A DNA stretch of 64,000 nucleotides from positions 1-64,000 of the forward strand of contig JAPDRN010000069.1 in NCBI GenBank assembly GCA_030247855.1, written 5' to 3'. Below are positions 11,624-22,418 of the stretch, one piece after another. Under the pieces are notes generated by a model. That model had not been told where the DNA came from, ran no database searches, and saw only the letters and a program-made list of their open reading frames with translations. The DNA is from Knufia peltigerae. Its lineage: Eukaryota; Ascomycota; Eurotiomycetes; Chaetothyriales; Trichomeriaceae. Both the position numbers and the translations under genes were made by a program. Position 1 is the first letter of the stretch; each line of letters starts with the position of its first letter.

Positions 11624-11778
11624 GATCTCCGCTGAAAAGACCTCCGCAGAATTGACCTCAGCGGAACGGACCTCCGCTGAACGGACATCCACTGAATTGA
11701 CCTCAGCGGAACAAACATCAGCTGAACAAACGGACATCCGCAGAATAGACCTCCACTGAACAACCCTCTGCAGAAGAG
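11624..11778 (+). repeat. Degenerate 15-bp tandem repeat; relic of a pentapeptide-repeat coding sequence
   Basis: About ten imperfect copies of a 15-bp unit (consensus near GACCTCCGCTGAACG) run in register, with one short unit in the middle. Read on the plus strand, each unit gives a five-residue repeat of the A(D/N)LxG type (IDLSG, TDLRx, TNISx), but several units have TGA where others have GGA, so the frame is closed. On the minus strand the same DNA is open and reads as SAEV/NSAEV repeats of about 60 residues without a good gene context. I read it as a dead pentapeptide-repeat tract or a minisatellite that arose from one. Confidence 0.6.
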
Positions 11779-14700
11779 ATCTTTCACCCACATACTTTAT
11801 CTCAGTCGACGCGGTCGAAAAATGGATCTGACACGAAACGATGCAGCCTATTTTCCTCGGTACAATATCATCGAGAGACCCTCTGCTTTATTTCTCCACT
11901 CCTCGAGTTCTTGGAGACTACATTCGGCGACCAAGAGAAAGTTCTACGTTGGACCATATTTGATATCCTGTGCAGGGGACTTTTTTCCCCCTGAAGCCTT
12001 TCCTATCGCCACAGCGTCCTTACCTTGTCTGAGATTCTGTCGATCTCGGGCTTCTTCTTCTTCTCCTCCTCTTGACCGAGAACTCTCAAATACCCGAACC
12101 AGGGAGACCGGACCATACGTGCTCACACAATACCGTGCTCGATCCCATCGGCGGTCTCGTTCGAATTCGATATTCTCAGCGTCCGAATGAGAACACACCA
12201 TCCGAGATGTGTATACCTGCCGAAAGGTATCTTTCTCGAGACCACGATACTAATAAAATAACAAAAAGAAAATTGTCCAGGCTCACCGGGTGTGCTGGTC
12301 TTCACCAGAAATGCCACCCGGGGTGGGGCGCTTTGAAACATTCGAAGAACAGAATGAAGAAACCAAAGTGCGATTTCGATCTATATTGTTATATATATAT
12401 ATTTGAATATCGGTTTCCGGCAGACGACCCGGGTCGTTCCACAGCGGCACTCGACCGATTAAAACTAAGGAAAGGCACATTTTCGAGAACAACAAGATCG
12501 GATTGTGGGTATCTACGCGGACAGAGCTACAGCAAATTTTCAGAACGCGAATTTGAAGCTTCGAAGATAAAGTCTCCGATGCAACATGAGATGACCTGTC
12601 GAGTCGAGCTTCATGAGCACCCAAGCGTGGAGGGTCCTGGCTGGATCTTTGGTTCTTGATGAGCCTAGAGGCATGCCAGGCCAGACCGCCCCTCGACTAC
12701 GCCGTCACCTCTTCAGAGCTAAAGCGCTTTGGAAAAAGCTAGGTGCAAAAAGAGGGACTTTAATTTGCTCACTTAGATGAATCTCCTGTCAAAACACATT
12801 AGATGGCTTTGTCGGAGTTTAATAACGCGGCACTAGAATTGCCCGATCCGGGAATCTACAAATCGTCGCCCAATGACATTTGGATTCATCAAAAGGGGGC
12901 GGCTCTCTTCTGGGTTCTTGTTGCGCGCGACGAACTCCCTCCGGCTTCAGTTATGCCAGTGATTTTGCTGCGGCCGCTGCTGCGGCTGGTTTTGCTGGCG
13001 GGATGCTTTCCCACGAAGTCTAGAAAACAGGTCATCGAATCTGATTCCGACTTGTCTGATGCCCGACGGGCTAAAAAGAACTGGGCTCGTCAAGAAAATA
13101 AAGACGAATCCGAATTCAAGTACCCTCGGAGGATCGGGATTTAGCTTGAGCTCGTCATAACGATCGGGTGGATTCGCTGTATCGAGTCGGATGACCCGTA
13201 ATCTGCGTTTTCTCACGGGTTGTCTATTATTAACCTCAGAGACACTCATGAGTTATGGAAGGTAGTCGATACGCTTCTGGAATTCTGCACCGAGTTCAAA
13301 AAGCGTGGATTCGACGTCCCAGAATGTAAGGCGTAGGCCTGGAAAAGGCAGGCAAACCTGCACCGCATGGAAAAACATCGACACTCGGTCGAGTTTGAAC
13401 CTCGACGACGACTTGCTTTGGCAGCTCCAAGGGCGAAGCGAGATCAAATGCAAAAATCTTCCTCCCCTTAAAGAAGGCCCGATACAGGACACTTATTCAT
13501 CTTAATCAAGAAGAGACAGAGACGATAGTATCAGTGAGGCCATATCAAACTACTTCGTCGACCCCAGTATACAACTTCATGGCCCTTCCTACCTAAGATC
13601 ATAGTTGTCTTCTACACTTTAGCACCTCGCCTGTTGGTCAGATATATTAAAGACTCTCGAGGATCTCAGAAAATGTTTGATTGGAATCGAAACCACCAAA
13701 AAGTCACAGCAAACTACACCCCCGAAGGTGCGTATGGACCAATTCGGGGCGCGGCAACATCCTTAATCACTTCTTTTTCCGCCGACTACACAAGACCGGT
13801 ACCGACCAAGACAGACATTTATGACTATGACAGTATGGAAGGCTCAGAAGTTAACAGTGATTGAATACAAAGATAATTACAACCAGCCCCCCCCAAAGCC
13901 TTTTCAAAGATTTGTCAACGGATACGAGGCTGAAACACCCCTCGAACGCCGACGCCACGAAAGCGATCAGCGTCATCTCCAATCCTTTCTCCTCGAGACC
14001 GGGGCAAACGTGTTGTGAGAGATACAGACCGACCTAGATCCTATGTATATACACCGTACACGGTGGAGAAGATAACACTGGCCCGCCGGGCGTCTTGTTC
14101 TTGCATCAGATCGAGTCACAGCAGGCGAAGGGTGTCGCTTGCACTTAAATAATCGAGCGATCATCCTTCTAAACAAAATGGGGTTGACATACAAACAATT
14201 CATCTCTCGCAGGGCAGAGAAAACGCCATTGTCACACACGAAACATGAATGAGGACGGCAACACAAGCTTACAATTATATATGTGGTCAATGAATGGCCA
14301 CCTTTAGGCTTCTTAATGAGGCGATGAGTATCTCAGATCGTGCCTCGAAGAAGGTAATACGATCGAATACCGGATTGCCATATATACACCCTATTCTGAG
14401 TTGGACGAAAATTGACCGCGTCGATAGAGTATATGCGGATGATATTAGGTACCATCATGTCAAGAGTGTTACTTACGACTCATGGATGTGATTTTGGTGG
14501 TATATTCTATCGAATGAGCCACGCAGTGAAGCGCTGAATACCAACAGATTCTTTTTCCCTTCATCGATGCACCAGTGGACAAATCGTCGACACTTTTGAG
14601 AACTCGGGACCATGCTACTGTATTTTTGCAGACCAACCAGGTTTCTTTCTTACAAGAAACAGCATCAAGAACCCAGAATGCCGAGAGCCTCTGCGGTTCC

Positions 14701-15014
14701 ATGAGACGGACTCTGTTTCAAAACCCATCCCATCCTGGCAATATGTGCCTAGGAACTCTGATGCCTCCGTTGACCATGGGCAAAAATGCTGTATTTGAGG
14801 CCTGGGGGTTTGAACAACCTCACAACACACAACACTCTCGATGGGCAGACACCGTGACAGAGAGAAAAACGTAGCAGATGAATCAAATCAATATTGCATC
14901 CATCACAGAATTAATTCCATCACGATTTCCACCATCCTTTCACTAAGAATGCGTGACACATGTGGTAGCAATGCTTCCGGCAAGATCCTAGAAAGTCGAT
15001 TGATCTTCTGCAGT
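11779..15014. other. Long gene-poor stretch
   Basis: No frame here combines an ATG, a recognisable domain and plausible splice sites. The longest frame (12,072-12,659, plus) starts at TTG and has no recognisable motif. A (TA)n run lies near 12,390-12,400. Base composition does not look strongly AT-biased, so heavy RIP is not evident by eye. Confidence 0.5.
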
Positions 15015-17000
15015 TTAGATGAGCGTGACGTGTCGCTCGCCCAAGGTCTCGATTATCCTCACGTATTCCCGAGCATCCATATTCTTACCATTTCTTCTTA
15101 CATCTCCTGCCGGGTTCCACACAGGCTTTCCTCCATCCCGTTGTATCTTGACACGAAATTCTTCGATCAAGGTCCCAGCCATGAATTCCATCATTCCGTG
15201 GATATAACAATCACCCAACAGGACATAGTGGTGTCTTCCAGCAATTGGTCGTAGCACAACGGGCATGTCGTATCCTTTCACGATCGCCACAACATCATCA
15301 ACTTTGACGATGCTGGGTACCAGGCAGAAATATCCTCGCTCCGAGACCCCGAATTGCTTCAATCTGAATGTGTCCATGTTGTCGAGAGCGTCGTTGTATT
15401 TGGGTGCCCTACTCAGATCCGCTCCATCTGACAGCCACAAACGCCATTCGGACGCGCCATCAACCGCATACCGTGTATCGGCCAGTGTATCTTCGTCCGT
15501 AGTATTGGCTATGAGAGTCTTGTTCAGTGCGTCCAGAACGCCCTCGGAAGTTATATATTCTGACGACGGGAGAGCATTGATAAATGACTGTGTCCTGGCA
15601 TCGATGTCTGCCACGTCTTGACGTAGCTCTTGAATGTCGTTGGGCCGCTTCAACTTTTGTATGGTGCCACCGAGAAACACGCACGCATCCACCATGAGCA
15701 CAGTGACCTGTAAGCTATAGCTTACCGAGTGCCTCACCTGTCCCTCCTCCCAGAGCAGATGTTCAAGAAGCCCGCGCCGTTTTTTAGGTATTCTTTCAGC
15801 CTTTGCAGTAAACCCTTTTCCGCCAGCGCACCATTCGATGTGGTTGATGTACTGCGTCCGGGGATATTCTCTCCAGTCTATCGTCCAAGAAGGAAGTCCG
15901 CAATCTGTCCCTTGCCGGCACACCCCGGACCACCCAAGGACTTCTGGGTTGCCCCTCTCTGCCATCCGCATGGCAAAATCCACATACAGTTCCTGCCATG
16001 GAGTTGTGTAGTCAGGCTGTGGTGCCCAGTCATCGGCTTGGAGGTCGGACGCGATATTGCGCATGGCGAAAATCTTGTCCCTGGGGTCGAAGCACCTTTG
16101 ACGCCACGCCACGCGCATCGCATCTGTCAATGACAGGACAAAGCGTGACGGAGCATTGCTGTCCACCAACATCTGTCGAACCCGAAACTTCTGAATGCCG
16201 GTCACAGCAAAGAGATTGGGCTCCAGCACGTCATAGCCCTGGTCTGGTAGGAACCAATCCGGCCATGCCATGGTGACTTTCGGCTGGAAGATCCACGCCA
16301 GGGCGAATATCTGCGCCCATGGTATCTCGTCTTCTCCACATGCCACTACCGGCACAGGACTCATGGCTGCCTCTTGCTCTGTCCAGACACGGGTGAACCA
16401 CGGTCTGAGAAGGAATTCGGCGCAAGCATTGATTGTGGTCTCCTTCTGCGGATGTGCGTCAAACATGTCGAGGACGAACGACTTGGTCTCGTGATAAAAG
16501 CTGTAGCCAAATTGCGTAACGTACGGCATGTATTCGTCCAAGAATGTCTGGGCTTTGAGGCTTCTTGCATACGTGATGGCGGTGCGTGAGCTGTCGTCGG
16601 ACGGTCCCATCCAGACCATCGTCTTTGATGCATTCTGGTATACCTTGTACATTAGACTCACCTCACGGGCTTTTTCGAGAGGGTCGTCCTGGTCGATACA
16701 CGCGACATCAATCCACAGAGATACTGTTTCCTCGATTGAGCGAAAACGGCGAAGCACCTCATCAGCGTTCTTGTAAATACCTAGTCGGGTACCCGAAATA
16801 AGGACGTAATGATCCGAACGGCTGTCATTGCCACATACATACGAAGTTGCGGTGTAAGCCCGCGAAGTGTCAAGGAGGTCGTGGACGACAAGTTTTCCCG
16901 AGAGTTGCTCGGACTGATTGCCAGGGAAGAGTTTAAGAAGGCGGATGAAGTCGCCCTCTTGTGGGAGTTTGACATAGACCGAGGCCCTTGTTGTAGTCAT
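15015..17000 (-). CDS. Heterokaryon-incompatibility (HET) domain protein
   Basis: A single 661-residue exon from an ATG at 17000. The HET domain occupies roughly residues 50-215. TSYVCG is the usual 'SYxWG' block. It is followed by ISGTRLGIYKNADEVLRRF, LWIDVACIDQDD (normally LWIDxxCINQ), and then the MYKVYQNASKTMVWMG block. RPWFTRVWTEQE lies downstream. The family helps trigger cell death on fusion of incompatible strains, and many members are orphan receptors or effectors. The conserved Trp of the first block is Cys here, and Asn of CINQ is Asp. The C-terminal 400 residues have no repeat or NTPase domain that I can identify. It flanks the gene-poor relic region, a common setting for HET genes. 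Confidence 0.92.
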   Translation of the reverse strand: MTTTRASVYVKLPQEGDFIRLLKLFPGNQSEQLSGKLVVHDLLDTSRAYTATSYVCGNDSRSDHYVLISGTRLGIYKNADEVLRRFRSIEETVSLWIDVACIDQDDPLEKAREVSLMYKVYQNASKTMVWMGPSDDSSRTAITYARSLKAQTFLDEYMPYVTQFGYSFYHETKSFVLDMFDAHPQKETTINACAEFLLRPWFTRVWTEQEAAMSPVPVVACGEDEIPWAQIFALAWIFQPKVTMAWPDWFLPDQGYDVLEPNLFAVTGIQKFRVRQMLVDSNAPSRFVLSLTDAMRVAWRQRCFDPRDKIFAMRNIASDLQADDWAPQPDYTTPWQELYVDFAMRMAERGNPEVLGWSGVCRQGTDCGLPSWTIDWREYPRTQYINHIEWCAGGKGFTAKAERIPKKRRGLLEHLLWEEGQVRHSVSYSLQVTVLMVDACVFLGGTIQKLKRPNDIQELRQDVADIDARTQSFINALPSSEYITSEGVLDALNKTLIANTTDEDTLADTRYAVDGASEWRLWLSDGADLSRAPKYNDALDNMDTFRLKQFGVSERGYFCLVPSIVKVDDVVAIVKGYDMPVVLRPIAGRHHYVLLGDCYIHGMMEFMAGTLIEEFRVKIQRDGGKPVWNPAGDVRRNGKNMDAREYVRIIETLGERHVTLI

Positions 17001-17966
17001 ATTCTCGCTTCTTGTTTAGCCAACAGACGTGGAGGTGGGTTCAGCGGGTTGTACTTTGTTTCATATTAGGTCCGAGACTTTCGAGGGAACACAGCAGTAC
17101 AACTTCTGGATGAGATAGTTTGGTCGCTTATGCCTCGCGCGAAAACAGAGCTTTGTTTACGATGCAATCCACACCAATGAGTACATGGCGGAATATCGCT
17201 TATTAGGGCCAACGCATATGCATATACTCCGACTCCTTATCTGCATGCCTAATGTACACGCAGTAAGCCCAGCACTGCAGAGAACAGTAGGTCAGTCTCA
17301 TGGTCTCCCCAATAGTCCTTCTATTCTGTATTGTTGCCGCAGGAGATGCTTTGGTCTCGGCCCTTGTCCTTTGGCCCTGATACTTGACCAATATACAGCA
17401 CGTTTGGGGGCGTTCTCCGTTAGCAGAATCAGCGCAGTTGACTTGGAGTCCCTCGGGAGGTGTTTCTTGGCTCTGAAGGGATCAAGGTGCTAAGAGCTAA
17501 GTTTTGCTGATACAGTATCTCACCCTCGACAGATTGATGATCTCGGGTTCAATAGCAGGTATGTATTGAAGACGAGTTATCCATCTGCATAAACCGCGGA
17601 CGTATGGAAGGGCTGCACAGAGCGGTTCTGGAGCTACCAATTAGGCTGACCTCGGCTAGCAAAAACTCAGGGCGTCAAGGCTCAGGCCGTTCGCCGGAGT
17701 GCAGGTGGGTAGCTCCGCCAAACTTATCGCTAGAGGCTTACTTTAGGTACTACTTAGGCATCCAAAATGGATGTTCGATTCTTCCAAACGCATTTTTCAA
17801 CCAAGTCTACCTTTTATACCCCTGGACCTTTGTATGATCGCATTTCCCCTCGAAGTCTTCGACAATTCCCTTTGTTACGGACGACCGACGGAGTTCTCGG
17901 ACATGTCGTGACTGCGAAGTCCGTCAAGCGCCATGGCTTTAGCCCTCTCACTCAGGACGACTCCGA
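17001..17966. other. Divergent intergenic region
   Basis: This stretch lies between the HET gene (minus) and the ubiquitin protease gene (plus). No gene is seen, so it presumably holds both promoters. Confidence 0.5.
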
Positions 17967-19715
17967 ATGCCTGACAAGCCTACAACGGTAGTCGCCTACG
18001 CGGCGGGTGCTTCACTTGCTGCCATTGCTGCCTTTTATGTCTTTGGGCCGACCTTCTTTATCGATGGCGAAAACTCCTACCATACCAACGACGGGCGCAA
18101 ACGGACCATCATCGGCCTGTCGAACCCCGCGAATGACTGTTTTATAAATTCCGTGCTGCAAGCCCTAGCCGGCCTAGGTGACCTACGGTTATACCTCATA
18201 AAAGAGCTACATCGGAGACAGCTGGATGGCCCAGAGATATACGAGTCGGCGCCTTCGCTTCTGCGAAAGGGCGAGAAAGCAGATAAAGTGGTGAATTTGC
18301 AAAAGGGCCCGATTACAAAGGCCCTGAAAGAGATGCTGGATGCACTAAACGAACGCCCAATATACAAGAAGACAATCAGCGCACGGCCAATGATAGAAGC
18401 ATTGGAAAGAGCATTTCAGACCAGGATCAGTCGAAACCAGCAAGATGCACAAGAGTTTCTCCAAATTGTCCTTGAGCGGCTTTGTGATGAATATCATGCA
18501 GCACAACGAGCGCGCTCGAGAAATCTGCATCCTGAACAAGCTGAAGATGGCGAGCCTCTGGAACGTAAAACAACAGGCCTGGCACCGGCACTATCTGAAG
18601 TTTCAGTCGGCACAAACGAGGGATTCCCATTCGAAGGGCGTATGGAGTCCCAAATCCAGTGTATGCGCTGTGGCTTCAGGACGAAACCGAGTGTGACCAC
18701 CTTCGTTTCCTTGACACTGAATGTTCCGATGAAAAGTACTACATCTCTCGATAATTGTTTCGACGGCCTCCTCAAGAGCGAGGAAATTGACGACTTCAAG
18801 TGCGACAAATGTCGGCTAATACATGCATTGGAATGGAAGAATAATAAAATAAAATCGGCAACGACTGAAAAAGAGCGCACAGAATTGGAAAAGGAAGGGG
18901 AAAGAATCCAGCAGGCCCTTGATGAAGACCCTGAGCAAGCCCCAGAAGGAGTCACGCTCCCCGATTCCAGTCTCGCCCCTAAATGTAAGATTAAGAAATC
19001 AACCCGCATCACCATGTTTCCAAAGGTCATTGCGATCCACCTGTCGAGATCGATGTTTGACCGTGAGAGTTACTCGACGAAGAACATGGCCAAGGTCTCA
19101 TATACCCAGCGACTACGTCTGGGTGGGCTATTAAATGAGAAATGGTACAAGTTACTGGGTGTTGTCTGTCATAAGGGAAGCCATCACAGTGGACACTACG
19201 AATCATTCCGGCGCAATCATCTCTACCCTCCCTTTTCTACCCCTGATGCATTCAGCGCCTATGCAACCCGCAATCCGAGTACTGTTCCGTCTGCGACACC
19301 AAGTCCAAGCATCAAGGCTATTCAAACCAATGGCGCGAGCACGGCAGCTGGTCCGTCGGAGACACAATCGAGTTCGTCCTCGGCGATCTCGTTACTGGCG
19401 AGCAACAGCAGACCGACATCCAAAAAGGATGAGGTGAAAGGTGATTCTTCCTCGACCAAATCGACGAACAATGATGCACAGACAGAGACGTCGCCCTTGC
19501 AGAAGACTGAAACCCAAACTTCTAGACCTCAGATAAGAACGCAAGAAGCATCTGCGAGCAAGTTCCGCCGACGCAAGAAGTCAAATGATCGCTGGTGGCG
19601 TATCTCTGATGATAAGATCAAAGAGGCCCGAACATCAGACGTTTTGTCTATGCAACGTGAGGTGTATCTGCTCTTCTACGAACTCGAGAGACCAGGTGAC
19701 GATGCAGCGTCCTGA
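17967..19715 (+). CDS. Ubiquitin-specific protease, membrane-anchored (UBP16/USP30-like)
   Basis: A single 582-residue exon from an ATG at 17967. Residues about 8-32 are a hydrophobic segment (VVAYAAGASLAAIAAFYVFG) directly before the catalytic domain. This is the layout of yeast Ubp16 and animal USP30, which sit on the mitochondrial outer membrane. The Cys box is GLSNPANDCFINSVLQAL, with the nucleophile at Cys58. A zinc-binding pair of CxxC elements follows (CMRCGF; CDKCRL). The His box is HKGSHHSGHYESF, with the catalytic His near 410. A Ser/Thr-rich insert of roughly 130 residues separates it from the final WWRISDDK and REVYLLFYEL blocks, so the usual C-terminal fold is interrupted by a long linker. 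It removes ubiquitin from membrane-associated substrates; the organelle assignment is inferred from the anchor. Confidence 0.92.
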   Translation: MPDKPTTVVAYAAGASLAAIAAFYVFGPTFFIDGENSYHTNDGRKRTIIGLSNPANDCFINSVLQALAGLGDLRLYLIKELHRRQLDGPEIYESAPSLLRKGEKADKVVNLQKGPITKALKEMLDALNERPIYKKTISARPMIEALERAFQTRISRNQQDAQEFLQIVLERLCDEYHAAQRARSRNLHPEQAEDGEPLERKTTGLAPALSEVSVGTNEGFPFEGRMESQIQCMRCGFRTKPSVTTFVSLTLNVPMKSTTSLDNCFDGLLKSEEIDDFKCDKCRLIHALEWKNNKIKSATTEKERTELEKEGERIQQALDEDPEQAPEGVTLPDSSLAPKCKIKKSTRITMFPKVIAIHLSRSMFDRESYSTKNMAKVSYTQRLRLGGLLNEKWYKLLGVVCHKGSHHSGHYESFRRNHLYPPFSTPDAFSAYATRNPSTVPSATPSPSIKAIQTNGASTAAGPSETQSSSSSAISLLASNSRPTSKKDEVKGDSSSTKSTNNDAQTETSPLQKTETQTSRPQIRTQEASASKFRRRKKSNDRWWRISDDKIKEARTSDVLSMQREVYLLFYELERPGDDAAS

Positions 19716-20562
19716 ACTTGCTTCTGTTCTTCGCTTGTTGCAGTAGGTAGATTTGGAGCAAGCATGGTGTGATCTCTGACGGTTTTATCACACGGTACCA
19801 AGCTAGCCTTGGATAGCACAGCATCACTTGAACCATGTGTACATATGGCAGTAAACATAAACAACTCCTATGACCCCCTTCTCCCGCTGTTTACATGGAC
19901 TAATATGACCGAAGTCGTGGAAGACCATTGCCTTGCGGAGTGGGACATTCGTGGGGACCCCCGTTTCCGTGATTTCCCGCTGTACAGGGTGTTTTCAACA
20001 GAGAAAGGCGAACTGTCTGACGGGCAACCTCCAGCTGCCATAGTGGCACGAAGTTCATATAGTCAGTCCATCGTGAGCGCGGGACGTTGAAGTTTCTGCA
20101 GTTGTGATACGATGCACAGCATAGTCGTGGTGGTCTGTTGACCGCAGCATTCGTAGCCAAACACCCCTCCCAATGCTCCGGCTTCCTGAAAGAAATGTTG
20201 AAACCAAATGCCGGACTCAGTTCTTGGTTCCCACGTCAGACCCCCGTTTTTCCGACCATTGACGGCGACGAAAAAACAAGGGAGAAACCGGCGGAGCAAT
20301 TGTGGTCGCTGTATCGGACAATTCTGAAAAAGCCTTTGCCCCTCCATAGACGAATCTCTCCAATTCCATCCCACGGGCAACCATTTGCTCAAGAATCAAC
20401 CGTTCAACCGTTTTTCGTTTGATTTCGTACTCTTCTTTTCCTACATCTCTAACTCGTACTCGAGAATCTCGTTTTCTACAACCGTTGTTTGAGCTCCTAC
20501 AGCTGTATCAGTCTCCTCCAAGCCTCAGGTACACATCCGAAGCCCCACCAACAATCGTCAAC
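19716..20562. other. Promoter region of the aldolase gene
   Basis: No gene is seen. The 130 bp before the aldolase ATG are rich in pyrimidines (CTCTTCTTTTCCT and similar runs), as is usual for highly expressed fungal glycolytic genes. Confidence 0.5.
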
Positions 20563-21801
20563 ATGGGTGTCAAGGACGTTTTGTCTCGCAAGGAAGGTGT
20601 CATCGTTGGTGATGATGTCCTGGCCTTGTTCAAGCATGCTCAAGAGAACAATTATGCTGTTCCCGCCATCGTGAGTGCTGTCGAGTCTGTAGGTCAACTA
20701 TGCCTCGATACTGACCTTAGAATTCCTAGAACGTGACCTCTTCCTCCACGGTCGTTGCGGCTCTCGAAGCTGCTCGAGATGCGAATGCTCCAATCATCCT
20801 CCAGACTTCCCAAGGAGGTGCTGCCTACTTTGCTGGCAAGGTGCGTGGACTGATCAGATACAAGAGCATGGACTAAATTTGCACAGGGGGTCAAGAATGA
20901 CAAGCAGCAAGCTTCGATCGCCGGTGCTGTCGCCGCAGCTCACTACATCCGAAGTGTTGCTCCCGCATATGGCATTCCAGTTGTCCTGCACACCGACCAC
21001 TGTGCCAAGAAGCTGCTGCCATGGTTGGACGGCATGATGGACGCCGATGAGGCCTACTTCAAGCAACACGGAGAACCTCTGTTCTCCTCTCACATGATCG
21101 ACTTGTCTGAAGAGGCAGTCGACTGGAACATCGAAACCACCGCCAAATACCTCAAGCGGGCAGCTCCCATGAAGCAATGGCTCGAGATGGTAATGACGAG
21201 GCCATCCGCACATACAGCAAAGTTGCTAATTTGATCCTAGGAAATCGGCATCACTGGTGGTGAAGAAGATGGTGTCAACAACGAGGACGTTGACAACAAC
21301 TCCTTGTACACTCAACCCGAGGACATTCACATGATCTACACCACTCTGAAGAAGATCTCGCCATACTTCTCCATCGCTGCCGGCTTCGGTAATGTCCATG
21401 GTGTCTACAAGCCAGGTAATGTTCGCCTTCACCCTGAACTGCTGGACAAGCACCAGAAATACGTCAAGGCAAAGGAGAGCACCCCGACCGACAAGCCCGT
21501 GTTCCTTGTCTTCCACGGTGGCTCTGGTTCAAGCAAGAAGGAGTACACGGATGCCATCAGCTACGGCATTGTCAAGGTCAACCTCGATACTGACTTGCAG
21601 TGGGCCTACCTCACCGGTATCCGCGACTACGTTATCAACAAGCACGAGTACATCAAGACGCAAGTCGGTAACCCCGAGGGTGAGGACAAGCCCAACAAGA
21701 AATACTACGATCCACGTGTGTGGGTTCGTGAGGGAGAAAAGACCATGAGTGCCCGTGTCGCCGAGGCATTGAAAGACTTCAACACGGCCAACCAGTTGTA
21801 G
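20563..21801 (+). CDS. fba1: Fructose-bisphosphate aldolase, class II
   Basis: Four exons, 20563-20670, 20730-20840, 20887-21189 and 21241-21801, give 360 residues, the normal length of the fungal zinc-dependent enzyme. It splits fructose 1,6-bisphosphate into dihydroxyacetone phosphate and glyceraldehyde 3-phosphate in the cytosol. Visible landmarks are PAINVTSSSTVVAALEAARD, the catalytic Asp and zinc-binding His in VVLHTDHCAKK (Asp110, His111), GGEEDGVNNED, GNVHGVYKPG with a second zinc His, and the phosphate-binding FHGGSGSSKKE. VNLDTDLQWAYL near the end is also family-typical. All introns fall on exact codon boundaries (phase 0). Confidence 0.97.
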
Positions 21802-22418
21802 AAAGTGATCACTCGTAACGGACTGGAAAAAGGTTGGCTGTTGTTGAGAAGATGGGCAAGCGCCTTAAGGGTCTTTGGGAGAGCCGATGGTTGTTGGCCT
21901 TTATTTCTACGATGAAGCGTAGTCTTATGCCTTGAATACCACGATGGGCGAGTATTAGCAGCACAGAAGTAGCAAATTTACCCATGTGAAAAGCAAAACC
22001 TACCTAATCGTCACTAATTGTCTGACTCTGAAAAGTACTCGAATGTGTGCGAGTGCGAGTTTGTACAAGAACGGGAGTATTTTGTAGCACAACAAATTCC
22101 TGTGGCAAGAAAAGGACCAGCTGCCCCCGCACTTTGCGAACACGCCAAAACAGAAGGTGGCTCGATTCGGCAGTACGTCACTGATTGACGAAATTTGGAG
22201 ACTGCGCCTTCCGCCAACCAAGTTGTAGTCAAATCATGGACATGTCGGTGCCGTCAACTTGCAATGATGTTGTTGCTTCTCGCGTGCCATTTCGTTCGTT
22301 ATAATAAATACTTAGTCTTCCCTTGTCGCACTCTTAGACTTTTGTAGTCGCAAACCCATTCCACGACCGTGCCAGCACCTACAGGTATCAATCTCCATCG
22401 CACGCATCACGAGTCAAC
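21802..22418. other. Intergenic region between aldolase and OSH genes
   Basis: No gene is seen. ATAATAAATAC at about 22,300 lies roughly 115 bp before the next ATG and may serve as a TATA-like element. Confidence 0.5.

Noticed and set aside
11554..11793. Minus-strand ORFs of 60-79 codons reading SAEV repeats
   Set aside because: The openness follows from the 15-bp repeat. No ATG context, domain or neighbour supports a gene.
12072..12659. 195-codon plus-strand ORF
   Set aside because: It starts at TTG with no ATG near the beginning, no motif and no supporting splice structure, in a stretch that looks non-coding.
9485..15014. RIP-mutated transposon
   Set aside because: The stretch is not obviously AT-rich and the SNF2 relic is broken by indels. 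A few TGA codons in the repeat tract need G-to-T or C-to-T changes, too little to claim RIP without computed indices.
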